From assembly GCF_009674495.1 (NCBI RefSeq), contig NZ_WKJN01000037.1, positions 1-50,850 of the forward strand: a stretch of 50,850 bases of DNA, given 5' to 3'. This stretch comes from Duganella alba (lineage in GTDB: Bacteria > Pseudomonadota > Gammaproteobacteria > Burkholderiales > Burkholderiaceae_D). A program made the position numbers and the translations under genes. A model generated the notes under the pieces. The model saw only the letters and a program-made list of their open reading frames with translations. It searched no databases and had not been told where the DNA came from. Each line of letters opens with the position of its first letter. Within the stretch, counting starts at the first letter, position 1. Below, piece by piece: positions 48,666 to 50,850 of the stretch.

Positions 48666-49640
48666 ATGAAAATTTTCGGCGCAACATCAACCACCGACGA
48701 AGTACTGGACGGCATCAACCTGCGCGGCAAGCGCGTTTTCATTACCGGCGTTTCGGCCGGACTGGGCGTGGAAACCGCCCGCGCACTGGTGGCGCACGGC
48801 GCCGACGTCATCGGCACCGTGCGTGATCTCGACAAGGCGCACGTCAACACGAAAGTGGTGCGCGACGCGGCCGCGCAAAGCGGCGGCAGTGTCGAGATTA
48901 TCCACATGGACCTGGCCGACCTGGCGTCGGTACGCAAGGTCAGCGACGCGATGGCCGCAGCCAACCAGCCCTTCGACCTGGTGGTGGCCAACGCCGGCGT
49001 CATGGCCACGCCGTTCGAGCACACCAAGGACGGCTTCGAAAGCCAGTTCGGCACCAATGTGCTGGGCCACTTCGTGCTGGCCAACCGCCTGGCGCCGCTG
49101 ATGCGCGACGGTGCGCGGCTGATCCTGCTGTCCTCCAACGGCCACCGCTTCGCCGATGTCGACCTGGACGATCCGAACTTCGCACACACGCCTTACGACC
49201 CGTGGCTTGCCTACGGCCGCTCCAAGACCGGCGACGCGCTGCTGGCGGTGGCGTTCGATGCGCGCCATCGCCATCGCGGCGTGCGCGCGGCCAGCATCCA
49301 TCCCGGCGTGATCCTGACTGAACTCGTACGCAATATGGACCCGGCCGACTTCCAGGCAGCTTTCACGTCGATGAACGAACAGCATCTGGCGCTGGGCTTC
49401 CCGCCATTCGAGGTAAAGACCGTCGCGCAAGGCGCGGCGACCACGCTGTGGGCCGGCATTACCGCCGATGCGGAAACGATAGGCGGCAAATACTGCGAGG
49501 ACTGCCATGTCGGCGAGATCCTGGCGGACGATGCGGCGGTCAGCGCCTTCAGCGCCGGCGTGCGTCCCTATGCAATCGACCCGGTGCGTGCCGATGCACT
49601 ATGGGCCAGGGCCGAAGAACTGGTGGGCGAGCGTTTCTAA
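48666..49640 (+). CDS. Short-chain dehydrogenase (retinol dehydrogenase/WWOX-like SDR)
   Basis: A 324-aa SDR: FITGVSAGLGVETARAL (cofactor site), NAGVMATPFEHTKDGFESQF, the catalytic Ser in LLSSNGH, and Tyr183-xxx-Lys187 (YGRSKTG). The longer length and FGTNVLGHF motif (QFGTNVLGHFVLANRL) place it with retinol-dehydrogenase-like SDRs. The start at 48666 follows AGGAGAA. Likely controlled by the divergent AraC regulator. Its TAA overlaps the stop of the convergent CHAT gene by 4 nt. Substrate unknown. Confidence 0.9.
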   Translation: MKIFGATSTTDEVLDGINLRGKRVFITGVSAGLGVETARALVAHGADVIGTVRDLDKAHVNTKVVRDAAAQSGGSVEIIHMDLADLASVRKVSDAMAAANQPFDLVVANAGVMATPFEHTKDGFESQFGTNVLGHFVLANRLAPLMRDGARLILLSSNGHRFADVDLDDPNFAHTPYDPWLAYGRSKTGDALLAVAFDARHRHRGVRAASIHPGVILTELVRNMDPADFQAAFTSMNEQHLALGFPPFEVKTVAQGAATTLWAGITADAETIGGKYCEDCHVGEILADDAAVSAFSAGVRPYAIDPVRADALWARAEELVGERF

Positions 49641-50850
49641 AGGTTGCCCAGCAGGGTGAAGCCGGCCCAGTAGAACGGATGACCGTGCGAGGCAGCCGGC
49701 GCCGGCGCATCAAGCGCCTTCAGGCCGCGCGCCGGACCGGCGGCAGCGGCGCGCGCGATCTGCTTCAACTGCGCCTGCCGCAACGCCTCCGGCTTGCTGA
49801 CGCCGCGTCCCAGCGCCTGGTAGAAGTCGGCCATCAGCGTCGCGGTGGAACGGTCGGACACGCGCCACAGGCTGGCCAGCACGTAACGCGCACCACGTTC
49901 GCGCGCCAGCCAGGCCAGGCCGGCCAGTTCGCGGCCGGTGGCGTCCACGCCGGCCGGCACCGCTGTCTCGCAGGCCGACAGGGTAAGCAGGTCCAGCCCG
50001 GTGAAACGGAAGCGCTCCTGCGCCAGCTCGGCCAGGCTCAGACGCTGGCCATTCCCCAGCAACAGATAGGAACCGTCGTCACGTCCCGAACGCAGCACGA
50101 AGTGGCTGGCGATGTGGACCATGCTGGCCTGTTGCAACCCGCGCTCCAGCGCAGCGGCGGTAAAGCTGCCGTCCAAGTAAGTCTGGCTCGGAATGCGGCC
50201 GGCGCGCTCGGTGGCGCTGACCGCCTGCAACTCGCGCGCCACATAGGGCAAGGCCGGCAGTTCGTCACTGGCCTGGCTCTGGCCGAACAACGCCACCGAC
50301 GGCGGCCGCGATGGCACGCTGGCCGCCGCCGGCGTGGCGTCGGTATCGGCGCCGCCGGCCACCTGCATCGGCAGGCGCTGCACCAGCCACTGGCGACCGT
50401 CGTGCAGCATGGCGAACGGCAGGTAGCGCAGCACGCCGTTGAGCGACAGCGTCAGGCTGCATGCTTGCGACAGCTCGTGCGCCACAGGCTTGAGCAGTTG
50501 CGCGTACAGGCGCTGCGCCTGCGGGCGCGGATCTTTACCGGGATCTTGCGCCAGCCGGCGCAGCAATGCGATCTCGCGCGCCAGCGTGGCTTCGTCGATA
50601 TCCAGCGTGACCACGCGGGCGACGCGGTCATGCTGGACTACGATGCGCAGCCGCCGCTCGCTCACCAGATACGTCAGTTGCAGGCGGCCCGGTGGCAGCG
50701 CGGCGCGCTGTACCGCGGCCGGCTCCGCAACGGCGTTCGCGTGCGTAGCGACGTCCTGCGGCGCCGCCGGCGTGCTCCATGCCGTCGTGGCCTGGTCCAG
50801 CAGGCGGCTGATGTCGGCCTGCGCCGCCGCCAGTTCCGCCGCACCGCCGG
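49637..50850 (-). CDS. CHAT-domain (caspase-like) protease, C-terminal part; N-terminus outside window
   Basis: The frame is open to the window edge (404 codons visible), with no stop upstream of an internal GTG at 50665, so that GTG is not the true start. The visible part is a CHAT domain: the catalytic His in MVHIASHFVL and Cys in LLTLSACETAV (the caspase-type His-Cys dyad), framed by LRYLPFAMLHDG and REALRQAQL-like helices (PEALRQAQLKQIARAA) and the family ending FYWAGFTLLG. Bacterial CHAT proteins usually carry N-terminal TPR repeats, expected beyond the edge. No associated gene identifies a target. Confidence 0.85.
   Translation of the reverse strand, partial: GGAAELAAAQADISRLLDQATTAWSTPAAPQDVATHANAVAEPAAVQRAALPPGRLQLTYLVSERRLRIVVQHDRVARVVTLDIDEATLAREIALLRRLAQDPGKDPRPQAQRLYAQLLKPVAHELSQACSLTLSLNGVLRYLPFAMLHDGRQWLVQRLPMQVAGGADTDATPAAASVPSRPPSVALFGQSQASDELPALPYVARELQAVSATERAGRIPSQTYLDGSFTAAALERGLQQASMVHIASHFVLRSGRDDGSYLLLGNGQRLSLAELAQERFRFTGLDLLTLSACETAVPAGVDATGRELAGLAWLARERGARYVLASLWRVSDRSTATLMADFYQALGRGVSKPEALRQAQLKQIARAAAAGPARGLKALDAPAPAASHGHPFYWAGFTLLGNL

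Noticed and set aside
50663..50665. GTG as the true start of the CHAT gene
   Set aside because: The frame continues upstream without a stop to the window edge, and the residues just before it (GRLQLTYLVSERRLRIVV) fit the CHAT-domain core strand.

Overview
This window looks like a chromosomal stretch of a high-GC, aerobic Gram-negative betaproteobacterium, most likely Oxalobacteraceae (Massilia/Duganella type). That assignment is an inference from gene content and style. The content includes a large Caulobacter-type TonB-dependent sugar receptor, CzcICBA-type metal efflux, FAD sugar dehydrogenases with c-type cytochromes, GlxA and LysR regulators, and GGGGTCAG-type palindromic repeats. No rRNA, tRNA, phage, integrase, transposase or CRISPR array was found. 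No gene-free stretch exceeds 300 bases.

Layout. Bases 1-955 hold two divergent DJ-1/PfpI genes. Bases 962-4525 hold a di-haem cytochrome c peroxidase-like lipoprotein divergent from a phosphoesterase lipoprotein, with a textbook Pho box between them. Bases 4596-6615 encode an OmpR/QseBC-type two-component system. Bases 6810-14617 form a maltodextrin/starch locus: TonB receptor, terminator, then GH13 glycosidase, flavin halogenase-like protein and GH97 glucosidase as a tight operon. Bases 14688-20665 are a czcICBA-type heavy-metal RND operon. Bases 20701-23327 encode a two-subunit molybdenum hydroxylase (isoquinoline oxidoreductase type). Bases 23554-25503 encode a PAP2 phosphatase with a beta-strand repeat tail.

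Bases 25553-28385 and 36221-39974 are two separate three-gene membrane sugar/alcohol dehydrogenase modules. Each has a Tat-targeted small subunit, a GMC flavoprotein with a CxxCxxCx4C iron-sulfur loop, and a cytochrome c; the cytochrome is mono-haem in one and tri-haem in the other. Between them lie a chemoreceptor, a YeiH transporter with its LysR regulator, glutaredoxin, a coiled-coil membrane protein, a GlxA regulator divergent from an SDR/MFS pair. Bases 40258-42414 encode an S53 (sedolisin) protease lipoprotein. Bases 42520-46864 form a redox or electrophile-stress-like cluster (LysR, PfpI, antibiotic-biosynthesis-monooxygenase fold, GlxA, SLAC1/TDT transporter, DUF2783). Bases 46874-47568 are a lower-GC VapC-type toxin pair. 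Bases 47630-49640 are an AraC regulator divergent from an SDR. Bases 49637-50850 are the C-terminal part of a CHAT protease that runs off the window.

General architecture. Of the nine convergent junctions, three are genes that overlap at their 3' ends, one is a 9-bp gap, and five carry a palindromic repeat. At three of the repeat junctions the repeat itself encodes the last residues and stop codon of one or both neighbouring proteins. Three genes (cytochrome peroxidase, response regulator, czcI) lack a Shine-Dalgarno sequence. Each instead has a GCTAC-type -10 element ending exactly 7 nt before the start codon, which suggests leaderless mRNAs. The most unusual gene is the halogenase-like flavoprotein embedded in the glucan operon, with an altered WxWxIP motif. 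I found no wholly new defence-type system; the strongest novelties are the repeat-encoded C-termini, the leaderless-start pattern and the halogenase-in-glucan-operon arrangement.
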